This document shows, piece by piece, positions 25,285 to 31,832 of a stretch of 34,527 nt of DNA (its first letter is position 1; each line of letters opens with the position of its first letter). The stretch lies in the NCBI GenBank assembly GCA_015063185.1, contig SUSY01000015.1, forward strand, positions 1 to 34,527, written 5' to 3'. A program made the translations under genes and the position numbers. Below the pieces are notes generated by a model. It worked only from the letters and a program-made list of their open reading frames with translations, did no database searches and was not told where the DNA came from. Source of the stretch: Thermoplasmata archaeon. GTDB lineage: Archaea; Thermoplasmatota; Thermoplasmata; Methanomassiliicoccales; Methanomethylophilaceae.

Positions 25285-25449
25285 ATGCCTACTATCAAAG
25301 CAGACGACTGTGTCGGATGCGGCGCATGTGCGGATGCATGCCCTCAGGACGCAATCACCGTCGATGACATCGCAGTCATCGATGCTGACGCATGCGTCGA
25401 CTGCGGAGCTTGCATCGACGAGTGCCCCTCTGGCGCTATTGTAGAGTGA
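25285..25449 (+). CDS. 2[4Fe-4S] ferredoxin
   Basis: A 54-residue clostridial-type ferredoxin with two complete cluster motifs, C9-x2-C12-x2-C15-x3-C19-P and C37-x2-C40-x2-C43-x3-C47-P. Each would hold one [4Fe-4S] cluster by the usual exchange of the last cysteine between motifs. The ATG at 25285 has AGAGG upstream; a longer frame from 25258 adds nine non-conserved residues. It is a single-gene unit with its own promoter and terminator, and its 3' end faces the gene for a ferredoxin-NADP reductase-type flavoprotein, a plausible redox partner. Confidence 0.96.
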   Translation: MPTIKADDCVGCGACADACPQDAITVDDIAVIDADACVDCGACIDECPSGAIVE

Positions 25450-25450
25450 T

Positions 25451-25483
25451 TGGGTTTAAACAACCCACACAAAACCCCTTTTT
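25451..25483 (+). terminator. Ferredoxin gene terminator
   Basis: Stem TGGGTT (25451-25456) / AACCCA (25462-25467) with loop TAAAC, followed by an oligo-T stretch near 25479-25483; starts just after the stop codon. Confidence 0.65.
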
Positions 25484-25543
25484 AATTTTCTGTTGTGGAT
25501 GAATTCCGCACTTATGGTATGGATGATCGATCTGGCATTCAAA

Positions 25544-25573
25544 TGTGGCACAACACATGTCACATAAAAAAAA
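25544..25573 (-). terminator. Oligo-T stretch and inverted repeat downstream of the FNR-like gene
   Basis: Eight A's at 25566-25573 read as T8 on the minus strand, 61 bases past the stop of the FNR-like gene: a typical archaeal oligo-T terminator. Beyond it lies TGTGGCA/TGTCACA (25544-25550, 25558-25564), an inverted repeat with one mismatch. Confidence 0.5.
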
Positions 25574-25633
25574 TGCGATAGTCCGAACTAGGATATTGCA
25601 CAGTGATTCGAACCGTCCAAGACAATAGACAAA

Positions 25634-26569
25634 TCAAGCCCAGTAAGGCTTCTTCACGAACTTGTATGCACTGTTACAAGCAGTGGCTGCCTCACCACAC
25701 GCTGTGATGATCTGTTTGTATTTACCCTCGTAATCCACGACATCACCACAGGCAAAGATTCCGGGCCTGTTGGTTTTCATATCGAAGTCGACCTTTACCA
25801 GGCCACTCTTGGTCAATTCGATGCCCCATGTATCGAGATCTCCAAGATTAGCGGAGATACCGATGTTGATGACAACGAGGTCCGCAGGGAGTTCAATGAT
25901 TTCCTCTCCCCTTTTGATAGTGACAGATTCGACACAATCCTTTCCATTGACACTCACGAGGGTAGCGGACATCTCGGTCTTCACACGGCTCTTGGAAAGG
26001 GTCTTGACCGTGGTCTCATCGGCCCTGAAAACATCCTTCCTGTGGACAAGGGTTGTGTCCGTAACGGTGGCTGCGACCAATGCCATGTCGATGGCACTGT
26101 TTCCTCCACCGAACATGACCACCTTCTTACCAACGATCTCTGCCTTGGGTGGCAGAACATATTCAAGACCCTTGCCCTCTAACTCGTCTTCTCCGATTGC
26201 TCCCATCTTCTTGGGTTTGAACATTCCCATTCCAATGGCGATGATCACAGACTTGGTCTTGTATTCGGAAACGTTGGTCTTGATGATATAGCACTCATCA
26301 CCGTTATCGATGGTTTCGACCTTCTCACCTTCATGGATATCACACTCGAGCGATTCGGCCTGTGCATAGAGCTTGTCGGAAAGCTTCCTTGCCTGAATGG
26401 TCTCGAATCCAGGATAATTGTGGATACCTTTCTCAGGATACAGACTAAGCAACTGTCCGCCGACCTTGGACGCATCGAGAATGAGGGTCTTCATGTCCCT
26501 GGTTCTAGCGTAAATTCCTGCGGTCAAACCTGCCGGTCCTGCTCCTATGATGGTGATATCGTAACACAT
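25634..26569 (-). CDS. Thioredoxin reductase-like flavoprotein of ferredoxin-NADP reductase type
   Basis: A 311-residue FAD and NAD(P)H-binding protein with the fold of thioredoxin reductase. FAD-binding GAGPAGLTAGIYAR is near the start. The nucleotide-binding GGGNSAIDMAL and HRKDVFRAD suggest NADPH. The redox-active Cys-x2-Cys that thioredoxin reductases carry before the second glycine motif is absent: the segment reads GLEYVLPPKAEIVGKK. The C-terminal ACGDVVDYEGKYKQIITACGEAATACNSA resembles YumC-type ferredoxin/flavodoxin-NADP reductases. I therefore favour that role over disulfide reduction. The ATG at 26569 is chosen because homology begins there; the 91-residue upstream extension of the frame is A/T-rich and unlike any domain. 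Confidence 0.88.
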   Translation of the reverse strand: MCYDITIIGAGPAGLTAGIYARTRDMKTLILDASKVGGQLLSLYPEKGIHNYPGFETIQARKLSDKLYAQAESLECDIHEGEKVETIDNGDECYIIKTNVSEYKTKSVIIAIGMGMFKPKKMGAIGEDELEGKGLEYVLPPKAEIVGKKVVMFGGGNSAIDMALVAATVTDTTLVHRKDVFRADETTVKTLSKSRVKTEMSATLVSVNGKDCVESVTIKRGEEIIELPADLVVINIGISANLGDLDTWGIELTKSGLVKVDFDMKTNRPGIFACGDVVDYEGKYKQIITACGEAATACNSAYKFVKKPYWA

Positions 26570-26732
26570 CTCTTTCGGGTATACTATTAAAATATAAATA
26601 AATGTGTCAAAACCGGATTCGTTTATTATCTTGTACCTTACGATATTCATACTAGTGAATCTTTTTGATACGAATTTCGAAAGAATACATAGATAATACG
26701 TAATCTGACCATGTAATAGCACATAGATTAGG

Positions 26733-26741
26733 TTGATATAC
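26733..26741 (+). promoter_or_regulatory. TATA-like box of the 33-residue membrane peptide gene
   Basis: TTGATATAC, centre about 25 bases upstream of the ATG at 26763: the spacing of a leaderless gene. Confidence 0.5.
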
Positions 26742-26762
26742 TGTAATTCCATACCCAACAAC

Positions 26763-26864
26763 ATGGCTATCGCAATGTCTGAATTCCTCATCCTGATCGG
26801 ATGCGGAGTCGTATATCTCGCCGCTCTCCTTGCGTACAACACGTTCGGAAAGAAGTCTGAGTAA
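26763..26864 (+). CDS. 33-residue single-span membrane peptide
   Basis: Too short for most gene finders: ATG at 26763, TAA at 26862. The peptide reads MAIAMSEF, then a hydrophobic span LILIGCGVVYLAALLAY, then the basic NTFGKKSE tail, which suggests one membrane helix with the C-terminus inside. A TATA-like box sits 25 bases upstream and a strong hairpin follows 36 bases after the stop, so it appears to be an independent transcription unit. I recognise no family; small subunits of membrane complexes or toxin-like peptides look similar. It could be a chance frame, but the combined promoter, terminator and transmembrane pattern argue against that. Confidence 0.6.
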   Translation: MAIAMSEFLILIGCGVVYLAALLAYNTFGKKSE

Positions 26865-26900
26865 AACCATTACTACCTAAATTTTTGTTTTCCATCAACT

Positions 26901-26926
26901 GGCTACTCATAAAAGAGTAGCCCTTT
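26901..26926 (+). terminator. Terminator hairpin after the 33-residue peptide gene
   Basis: Perfect 8-bp stem GGCTACTC (26901-26908) / GAGTAGCC (26915-26922), loop ATAAAA, then CTTT. A TTTTTGTTTT run lies just before it (26883-26892). Confidence 0.65.
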
Positions 26927-26974
26927 GAGGAACCCTTAACTATTGGTATCATATTGTAACTAACGGTGTTATAA

Positions 26975-27370
26975 ATGGCAATACCCGCAGTAGTTATGGA
27001 CTTACTCAAGCGCCCTGACACAACCAAGATCCTCGTCACCGCATGCAAGTGCGGACAGCCCCACGCAATCGTTTGCGGAAGCATCATCCCCATCGACGAG
27101 AACACCGTCGGAGTAGGACAGGTCCTTATGCAGAAGACCGTTTCCAACATGAACGACAATCCCAAAGTCTCCATCGAGGTCCTTGACGGAAAAGCAGCAT
27201 ACGAGCTTCGCGGAGAGGTCATCGGTGCACAGACCGAGGGACCTGGACTCGAGCAGATGAATGCAATGCTCGGAAAGATCGGACTCAAGGCATCCGCATT
27301 GTGGACCTTCAACATCAAGGAAGTCTACGACGAGTCTGCCGGACCCAACGCTGGAAAGCAGATTGCATGA
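26975..27370 (+). CDS. Pyridoxamine 5'-phosphate oxidase-like FMN-binding protein
   Basis: A 131-residue split-barrel protein. The pattern is that of small PNPOx-like proteins: ILVTACKCGQPHAIVCGSIIPIDENTVGVGQVLMQKTVSNMNDNPKVSIEVLDGKAAYELRGEVI. They bind FMN or F420 and reduce small molecules or act as flavin carriers. The two cysteines in TACKCG near the predicted flavin site are notable. The real substrate is unknown. A weak TATA-like ATCATATTG is centred 23 bases upstream of the ATG, and a stable hairpin follows the stop, so it is a single-gene unit. Codon choice is more biased to C-ending codons than in neighbouring intergenic-rich genes, suggesting high expression. Confidence 0.85.
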   Translation: MAIPAVVMDLLKRPDTTKILVTACKCGQPHAIVCGSIIPIDENTVGVGQVLMQKTVSNMNDNPKVSIEVLDGKAAYELRGEVIGAQTEGPGLEQMNAMLGKIGLKASALWTFNIKEVYDESAGPNAGKQIA

Positions 27371-27377
27371 TTTCAAT

Positions 27378-27395
27378 CGGTGGCTTCGGCCACCG
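27378..27395 (+). terminator. UUCG tetraloop terminator hairpin
   Basis: CGGTGGC (27378-27384) / GCCACCG (27389-27395) with loop TTCG, 7 bases after the stop of the PNPOx-like gene and followed by CAACACTTTATC. Confidence 0.65.
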
Positions 27396-27403
27396 TCAAC
27401 ACT

Positions 27404-27413
27404 TTATCATATA
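27404..27413 (+). promoter_or_regulatory. TATA-like box of the 77-residue membrane protein gene
   Basis: TTATCATATA, centre 21-22 bases upstream of the ATG at 27430; suggests a leaderless transcript. Confidence 0.45.
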
Positions 27414-27429
27414 CCGATGATGCTTCGGT

Positions 27430-27663
27430 ATGAAATTGAGCATCGGATTCTTTACATGGGGCTCGATTGGCCTCGGTACCATACTGGCACTTATCGGATA
27501 CCTGCTCTGGTCCAACTACTCTGGTCCGATCGGAGCGATATGCATAGCTATTGGTGCAGGATTCGTACTCCTCGGTTTCATGGTTATGATGACCGATATG
27601 ATGATGACCATGTCGGTAGAGAACATCAAAAATGTCAAGGGTAAGAGGGGAGGGCCCCTCTGA
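27430..27663 (+). CDS. Small two-span membrane protein of unknown function
   Basis: A 77-residue protein with two hydrophobic helices (IGFFTWGSIGLGTILALIGYLLW and GPIGAICIAIGAGFVLLGFMVMM) joined by a short SNYS turn. A methionine-rich amphipathic stretch (MMTDMMMTMSVE) and a basic tail (KNVKGKRGG) follow. No family is recognised. It has its own TATA-like box and ends 18 bases before the convergent stop of the SPFH gene. Confidence 0.7.
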   Translation: MKLSIGFFTWGSIGLGTILALIGYLLWSNYSGPIGAICIAIGAGFVLLGFMVMMTDMMMTMSVENIKNVKGKRGGPL

Positions 27664-27681
27664 CCCAGCTATAAAATCGTT

Positions 27682-28764
27682 TCAGGCCTCTGAATCTTCC
27701 TTGGCCTTCTTCGCATCCTCGGCGGACTTATCGGACACATCCTTGGAGACATCCGCATCTATGGCGGAACGGATCTCCTCAGGAGTGGGAATAGGTCCAA
27801 GGACGTCTTCAGGACGACCCACCGCGTCCTCTATATCCGTACGGTCAGCGACCTCCCTCTCTGGAACCTCGTTGCTGGCACCCATGTACGAAGAGATACC
27901 ATCAACAATCTTGGTAAGTTCCATAGGGAAATAGATCTTGGAAGATTGTCCATCCCCAACACTCTTGAGTGTCTCCATGGAAAGAACGGCCAACGCCTTC
28001 GAATCAAGAGACGATGCACCTACGGATGTCAGACGGAGTTTCTGTGCTTCTCCCTGAGCCTCAAGGATGGTCGCAAGACGTTTACCCTCTGCTTCGAGAA
28101 TGACTGATTTCTTCTTACCCTCTGCTTCGAGGATCATAGAATTCTTCTTACCCTCTGCCTCAAGAACAGCAGCCGTCTTCTTTCCATCTGCCTCTAAGAT
28201 TGCTGCACGTCTTCTCCTCTCCGCAGATGTCTGCTCCTCCATGGATTCCTTGACCCTCTGTGCAGGATCTACCTCACGGATCTCGACAGTCTCGATCTTG
28301 ACACCCCACTTATCGGTGGACTCGTCGAGGATGTCCCTGAGCTGTACATTGATCTTCTCCCTATTGGAGAGGATCTGGTCAAGCTCCATCTCTCCGATGA
28401 TGGACCTGAGGGTGGTCTGTGCCAGATATACGGTAGCAGTCCTGTAGTCGGTGACCTCGAAGAATGCGTTTTTTGGATCGGTGACCTTGATGTAGACGAT
28501 AGCATCCACGTTCACAGGAGAATTATCCTTGGTGATGACCTCCTGACTGGGTACATCCAGAACCTGTGTACGAAGGTCCATCTTTACGACCTGATTGACA
28601 AGGGGACATACGACATTGAGACCCTGATTCAATATCCTGACATATTTACCCAGCCTCATGTAGACTGCTTGTTCGTAGGGCTGTACGATCTTCACACCGC
28701 TCAAGACCGATATAACCGCGGCCACGAGCAGGATTATTGCCAAAATAGGTATGAAAGGACTCAT
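27682..28764 (-). CDS. SPFH/band 7 (stomatin-like) membrane protein
   Basis: A 360-residue scaffold protein. One N-terminal membrane helix (PILAIILLVAAVISVLSG) is followed by the SPFH domain at about 25-190 (VQPYEQAVYMRLGKYVRILNQGL, LDVPSQEVITKDNSPVNVDAIVYIKV, GVKIETVEIREVDP). A long charged coiled coil then contains five 11-residue repeats of the type ILEAEGKK at about 205-260, and an acidic Glu/Asp/Lys-rich tail ends the protein. Stomatin-like proteins form membrane-associated rings that organise domains and proteases. The start overlaps the nfeD stop (ATGA); NfeD-stomatin pairs are a classic conserved operon, so the two probably act together. Confidence 0.93.
   Translation of the reverse strand: MSPFIPILAIILLVAAVISVLSGVKIVQPYEQAVYMRLGKYVRILNQGLNVVCPLVNQVVKMDLRTQVLDVPSQEVITKDNSPVNVDAIVYIKVTDPKNAFFEVTDYRTATVYLAQTTLRSIIGEMELDQILSNREKINVQLRDILDESTDKWGVKIETVEIREVDPAQRVKESMEEQTSAERRRRAAILEADGKKTAAVLEAEGKKNSMILEAEGKKKSVILEAEGKRLATILEAQGEAQKLRLTSVGASSLDSKALAVLSMETLKSVGDGQSSKIYFPMELTKIVDGISSYMGASNEVPEREVADRTDIEDAVGRPEDVLGPIPTPEEIRSAIDADVSKDVSDKSAEDAKKAKEDSEA
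28045..28209. repeat. 33-bp tandem repeats inside the SPFH gene
   Basis: Five imperfect 33-base units (about 28045, 28078, 28111, 28144 and 28177) encode the 11-residue ILEAEGKK-type repeats. The plus strand core is TACCCTCTGCTTCGAG. An 11-residue period matches a hendecad coiled coil. The repeat number could vary between strains. Confidence 0.75.
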
Positions 28765-29219
28765 TCCTCATCCTCCTGATATTCTTCTACGACAATGTGC
28801 ACACCTTCGGTGGATACTACTCTAACCACCCTTCCAACATCGATAGGTTTTACCGATCTGGCACTCCAAATCTCGGAACCAACCTTAACCTTTCCCTTGA
28901 GGTTATCGTATGAGGTTCCGACAGTAACTACGCCCTCCTTCCCCACCAATCCATCGGACACGGATGTGGCAGGTGGCTCGGGTTCACCCAACTTCTTGTA
29001 TATTATGACAGTTACAATGGAGGCCACCAGTCCAACCACGACCATCGTGATCGGTGCCCAAATACTGAATAGGAAATCTGGGAAGAAATACCCGAAGATA
29101 CCCAGAACGACCAATACCGTACCCGGGATGATCATATAGACTCCGGGGCTGATCGCCTCTCCGATTATCAATAATGCACCGATGATTATGATACATAATG
29201 CTACGGTTGTTGGCTCCAT
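28761..29219 (-). CDS. NfeD family membrane protein (short form)
   Basis: A 152-residue protein with about three to four membrane segments in the first 85 residues (ALCIIIIGALLIIGEAISPGVYMIIPGTVLVVLGIFGYFF and APITMVVVGLVASIVTVIIY). A C-terminal OB-fold NfeD domain follows (VGKEGVVTVGTSYDNLKGKVKVGSEIWSARS, GRVVRVVSTEGVHIVVEE). It is the short form lacking the protease domain. NfeD proteins interact with their stomatin partner, here the next gene with overlapping ATGA. The ATG at 29219 is supported by a TATATGA box (29241-29247) 25 bases upstream; the longer frame adds residues encoded by the promoter. Confidence 0.92.
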   Translation of the reverse strand: MEPTTVALCIIIIGALLIIGEAISPGVYMIIPGTVLVVLGIFGYFFPDFLFSIWAPITMVVVGLVASIVTVIIYKKLGEPEPPATSVSDGLVGKEGVVTVGTSYDNLKGKVKVGSEIWSARSVKPIDVGRVVRVVSTEGVHIVVEEYQEDEE

Positions 29220-29240
29220 GAATCCATATCGCCCTACTAG

Positions 29241-29247
29241 TATATGA
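29241..29247 (-). promoter_or_regulatory. TATA-like box of the nfeD-SPFH operon
   Basis: TCATATA on the minus strand, centre 25 bases upstream of the nfeD ATG at 29219; leaderless spacing. Confidence 0.55.
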
Positions 29248-29321
29248 ACAAGGACAAATTGCAATTGGGATTGAAACATCCGATGTTACCACGGACGTTC
29301 GTAAGGATTGCAATACAATTC

Positions 29322-29638
29322 TTAGTTCCACATTTTTGCAAGATTATATTCATCGATGATACCATAGATCCATAGTACAAACCCCGCGAGGAATGTAACG
29401 GTAAGTACTGTGACAATGAGGACCGTGATGCCCCAAAGATATGTTCTGCATAGATTTGCCCTGCACCAGGAATGATCAGGCCAACGGAACCGCTACTCCA
29501 GGCTATTCTACGGAACATGAGGATATGGCAGGTTGTACATGACATCGTTCCATTATCCGAAGCGGTAACGTCAGACATCCTTTCCCCACAGGACCTACGG
29601 AACCTATTGCCATCGCCATCATATCTGAAATGTGGCAC
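29322..29638 (-). pseudogene. Frameshifted zinc-ribbon/TM2-like small membrane protein gene
   Basis: Two overlapping frames on the minus strand together spell one protein. The upstream frame (from a GTG at 29638) contains RRSCGERM and MSCTTCHILM, a possible zinc ribbon, then SGSVGLIIPGAGQIY. At 29448-29452 the frame must shift by one base; the next frame then continues CRTYLWGITVLIVTVLTVTFLAGFVLWIYGIIDEYNLAKMWN to a TAA at 29322. The joined GxGQIYxRxxxxG...YGIIDEYNLA pattern is typical of TM2-like or zinc-ribbon plus membrane proteins. A single missing T in TATTGC explains the break. It may be a pseudogene, a sequencing error or, less likely, programmed frameshifting. Confidence 0.6.
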
Positions 29639-29645
29639 ATATATG

Positions 29646-30019
29646 AGAATCAGGATCCCAATAGAATCTGAATTTTTGGATCACACCGCACGAGCGATGT
29701 TTCCACTTGGGGATCGTGAGTCGTGGATTCGGGCATGATACTTGCACGTGCGTTATCCATCCTACAAGGTCAACGGGATCGATCGGCAATCCCTTCCGAC
29801 ACCTAGATCGGAAGAATGGCTGTGCGCACATCCACCTACCACAGGGATGTATGTGCGTGACGGCACAAGGATTTGACCGATGGTGATCTTAAAATCACCT
29901 TCCGTCAAATCCAGGTTATATATTCCATATCTGGTACAATACGGAAACAATCACCGCCCGTTGACCACTCAATGATAAAATAATGGTTTGTGAGAAAACG
30001 TTTCAAAGTCCTGTAGGAC
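29646..30019. other. Gene-free stretch with consecutive hairpins (candidate structured RNA)
   Basis: No convincing protein gene. Between 29775 and 29912 there is a chain of inverted repeats: GGGAT/ATCCC (29775-29793), CTTCCGA/TCGGAAG (29793-29814), CGCACAT/ATGTGCG (about 29825-29857) and a long stem at 29869-29912. TATA-like runs lie at 29914-29926 (both strands possible) and at about 29970-29985 (minus strand). It may encode a small RNA or hold a long untranslated region of the zinc-ribbon gene at 30020. Nothing further is recognisable. Confidence 0.4.
29869..29912. other. Long imperfect hairpin
   Basis: Arms 29869-29887 and 29894-29912 pair at 17 of 19 positions around the loop CTTAAA. The outermost part (GGATTTGAC / GTCAAATCC) and the inner GGTGAT / ATCACC are perfect. 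It lies about 110 bases beyond the stop of the zinc-ribbon gene. Confidence 0.6.
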
Positions 30020-30367
30020 TCAGAAGAGGCTGCGCCTGCTGTCGCGTCTGCCGTTTCCTTCAGGCTTGTGCTTCTGGAAACAGTCTCTGCAGTAGACGGG
30101 CTTACCCTCAGTCGGCCTGAAGGGAACCTGACACTCATTTCCGCAGTCTGCGCATGTGGCGGAGAAGAACTCCCTCTCGCCCCTTGGCTGGCGGCGGTCG
30201 CCATACCTTCCACGGGAATCGTTATCCCTGGCGGGCTTGTGTTTCGCGAAGCAGTCTCTGCAGTAGACGGGCTTACCCTCAGTCGGTTTGAACGGCACCT
30301 CGCACTCGTTTCCGCAGTCTGCGCATGTCGCTTTGAAATACTCTCTAGGTCTCTCTCCGTATGCCAT
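30020..30367 (-). CDS. Duplicated CxxC-x17-CxxC zinc-ribbon protein
   Basis: A 115-residue basic protein made of two nearly identical zinc-ribbon units: C15-x2-C18-x17-C36-x2-C39 and C72-x2-C75-x17-C93-x2-C96. Both read ATCADCGNEC-(E/Q)-VPF-(K/R)-PTEGKPVYCRDCF-(A/Q)-KHKP and repeat every 57 residues (171 bases). An Arg/Gly/Asp-rich linker and a basic tail (GRRDSRRSLF) suggest nucleic-acid binding. This domain type is known from archaea and some bacteria, but its biochemical function is not settled. A weak TATA-like box (30384-30391) is about 21 bases upstream of the ATG. No operon partner is visible. Confidence 0.88.
   Translation of the reverse strand: MAYGERPREYFKATCADCGNECEVPFKPTEGKPVYCRDCFAKHKPARDNDSRGRYGDRRQPRGEREFFSATCADCGNECQVPFRPTEGKPVYCRDCFQKHKPEGNGRRDSRRSLF
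30061..30345. repeat. 171-bp internal duplication in the zinc-ribbon gene
   Basis: The stretches about 30061-30174 and 30232-30345 are closely similar at DNA level, including long identical runs around GTCTCTGCAGTAGACGGGCT and TTTCCGCAGTCTGCGCATGT. High nucleotide identity suggests a recent duplication or gene conversion between the two domains. Confidence 0.7.
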
Positions 30368-30479
30368 ATAGATACCTTATCGCTATTATCCAACTCATAC
30401 TAGTTAAAGGATTGTACCAACGTAAATTTTGGAACAACCGATACACGACACGTAGATGTTCGAAAACACATATGGGTCA

Positions 30480-31358
30480 TCAGGAATTGCTACTGTCCAA
30501 AAGGTCGACGATCGGACCGGAAATAGCTTCGGAATCGGAAGAGTCCGGAATCACCTCTTTGTCCGAGAGATCCTCGACCACCCAAAGAATGAGATTCTCC
30601 AATTCCCTCATCACACCCACCTTCGAAGGATCGTACCATTTCAAATTGTCCCTCTCATTGTAGATCCTGACCTGCATAGTGCGAATGGCCTTCACAACAT
30701 TGTTGTATGCCCTCATGGACACCCTGGACAGAGGAGCTATCGAATCGCGATATCTGATGTCCAGATAGACTATGCTCTTGTCCATGAACTTATCAAAAGC
30801 CCTCTCATCCGGGAACACCGGTACGGAGAGGATATAACGTCTCCTCGTTTCTAGATCCGGATATCTGGCTATTATCGATTTGAGACACTCTTTGATGTTG
30901 TCTCTCATCACACCGTCCACCTGACCGTAGATCCTACGCAGTTCAGGTATATCCTCATCGGTGGCGATCTTACTCATACGCATGGCCGCATTCCTGAACT
31001 GTACCCCATCCTTATGGGAGAGTACATCAAACAATTCTCTCTTGACGGCTTCAGCGTCCTTCAGAGCAGTCATATACGCGACGCATGCATCACTCACAGA
31101 CCCTACGTCAGAATGACGCATGTTCGTAATCTCTTTCAATGCGGACGGATCACGCAAATCGGTGAGTAGGAAAATGGTCTCTGCACGTACATTGCTCACT
31201 CTGTGGTCCAGCCCATTACGTTTCAAAATGTGATAGAAATCACGACGATATGAATTCAAAAGAAACTTGTCATCACGGATTGCGCCGCGCTTGCCACGTT
31301 CCACGAGTCGGGAACATTCGATGAAACGTTCCAGATACTCCAACTCGTTGATGGGCAA
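30480..31358 (-). CDS. Helical-repeat (HEAT-like) protein of unknown function
   Basis: A 292-residue soluble protein, almost all alpha-helical. Residues about 40-170 have a HEAT-like rhythm (NVRAETIFLLTDLRDPSALKEI, VSDACVAYMTALKDAEAVKRELFDVL, QFRNAAMRMSKIATDEDIPELRRIY, MRDNIKECLKSIIARYPDL). A basic, less regular C-terminal part and an acidic serine-rich tail (DSSDSEAISG) follow. No catalytic motif is seen and I do not recognise a family with a known role; a protein-protein or nucleic-acid scaffold is the most one can infer. It starts 40 bases after the YdbC/PC4-like gene on the same strand, so the two are probably co-transcribed. Confidence 0.75.
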   Translation of the reverse strand: MPINELEYLERFIECSRLVERGKRGAIRDDKFLLNSYRRDFYHILKRNGLDHRVSNVRAETIFLLTDLRDPSALKEITNMRHSDVGSVSDACVAYMTALKDAEAVKRELFDVLSHKDGVQFRNAAMRMSKIATDEDIPELRRIYGQVDGVMRDNIKECLKSIIARYPDLETRRRYILSVPVFPDERAFDKFMDKSIVYLDIRYRDSIAPLSRVSMRAYNNVVKAIRTMQVRIYNERDNLKWYDPSKVGVMRELENLILWVVEDLSDKEVIPDSSDSEAISGPIVDLLDSSNS

Positions 31359-31398
31359 GGCGATCGCATCCTTAGAACTAAGTGGTTTGAGAAGGAAA

Positions 31399-31638
31399 TC
31401 ATTCCTCGTCTGCCAATTCGTCTCTGGAGTTGAGAGCGTCCTTCAGGTACCTGATCTCGTCCCTGGAGAGGGTGACTCCCTTTCCCATCTTGCTTCCATC
31501 AGGGGACCACTCACGAATATCGTACTTGGGATCCCTGTGATTCCAGCTGATGAGACAGAGCTTCTTGTTCCAGCCCTTGTTGGAGGTGGAGAGAACTGCA
31601 ATCTCCTCGACTACCTCATAATCGAAAGGTTCCGGCAT
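31399..31638 (-). CDS. YdbC/PC4-like single-stranded nucleic acid binding protein
   Basis: A 79-residue protein that matches the YdbC-type PC4 fold, which binds single-stranded DNA as a dimer. It has the beta-strand block FDYEVVEEIAVLSTSNKGWNKKLCLISWNHRDPKYDIREW, then GKGVTLSRDEIRYLKDAL, the terminal helix. Related proteins are linked to transcription or DNA repair. The ATG at 31638 follows AGGTGTAAAAA, the same kind of leader seen before the CBS-HPF gene, and an A/T-rich TATA region lies about 40 bases upstream (31671-31688). The helical-repeat gene follows in the same transcript. Confidence 0.88.
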   Translation of the reverse strand: MPEPFDYEVVEEIAVLSTSNKGWNKKLCLISWNHRDPKYDIREWSPDGSKMGKGVTLSRDEIRYLKDALNSRDELADEE

Positions 31639-31670
31639 TTTTTACACCTGCTGGTGCGATGTCGCTCTTA

Positions 31671-31688
31671 TTATAAAAATATATTATT
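31671..31688 (-). promoter_or_regulatory. A/T-rich promoter of the YdbC-helical repeat operon
   Basis: An 18-base all-A/T stretch with TATATTTTTATAA on the minus strand about 40 bases upstream of the ATG. It leaves room for a leader of about 15 bases with the GGTG ribosome-binding site. Confidence 0.45.
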
Positions 31689-31832
31689 CTTTAAAATAAG
31701 GGGAGGAAAAATCCACATTTCATCAAAAACATTTTGAGCAGTCGTTTAATCACAACATCTGGCACATATGTAGGTGTGCATCCTGGATAAACCACCGTTA
31801 ACCACAGGAGATTTATATGATGACAAATAACC

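Noticed and set aside
26570-26842. Extended N-terminus of the FNR-like protein
   Set aside because: The extra 91 residues are encoded by A/T-rich spacer and antisense to the 33-residue gene; homology starts at the ATG at 26569.
28045-28209. Possible CRISPR array
   Set aside because: The 33-base units are contiguous without spacers, in frame, and encode a coiled coil.
29762-29950. 62-residue minus-strand frame in the gene-free stretch
   Set aside because: It spans the long hairpin, has no ribosome-binding site or matching TATA spacing, and its composition is not protein-like.
29905-30393. 162-residue frame overlapping the zinc-ribbon gene
   Set aside because: A different frame of the same strand; the Cys motifs are only in the 30020-30367 frame, and the repeated protein text simply follows the DNA duplication.
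31817-31823. ATGATGA as a C box of a C/D guide RNA
   Set aside because: No CTGA D box follows before the downstream gene.
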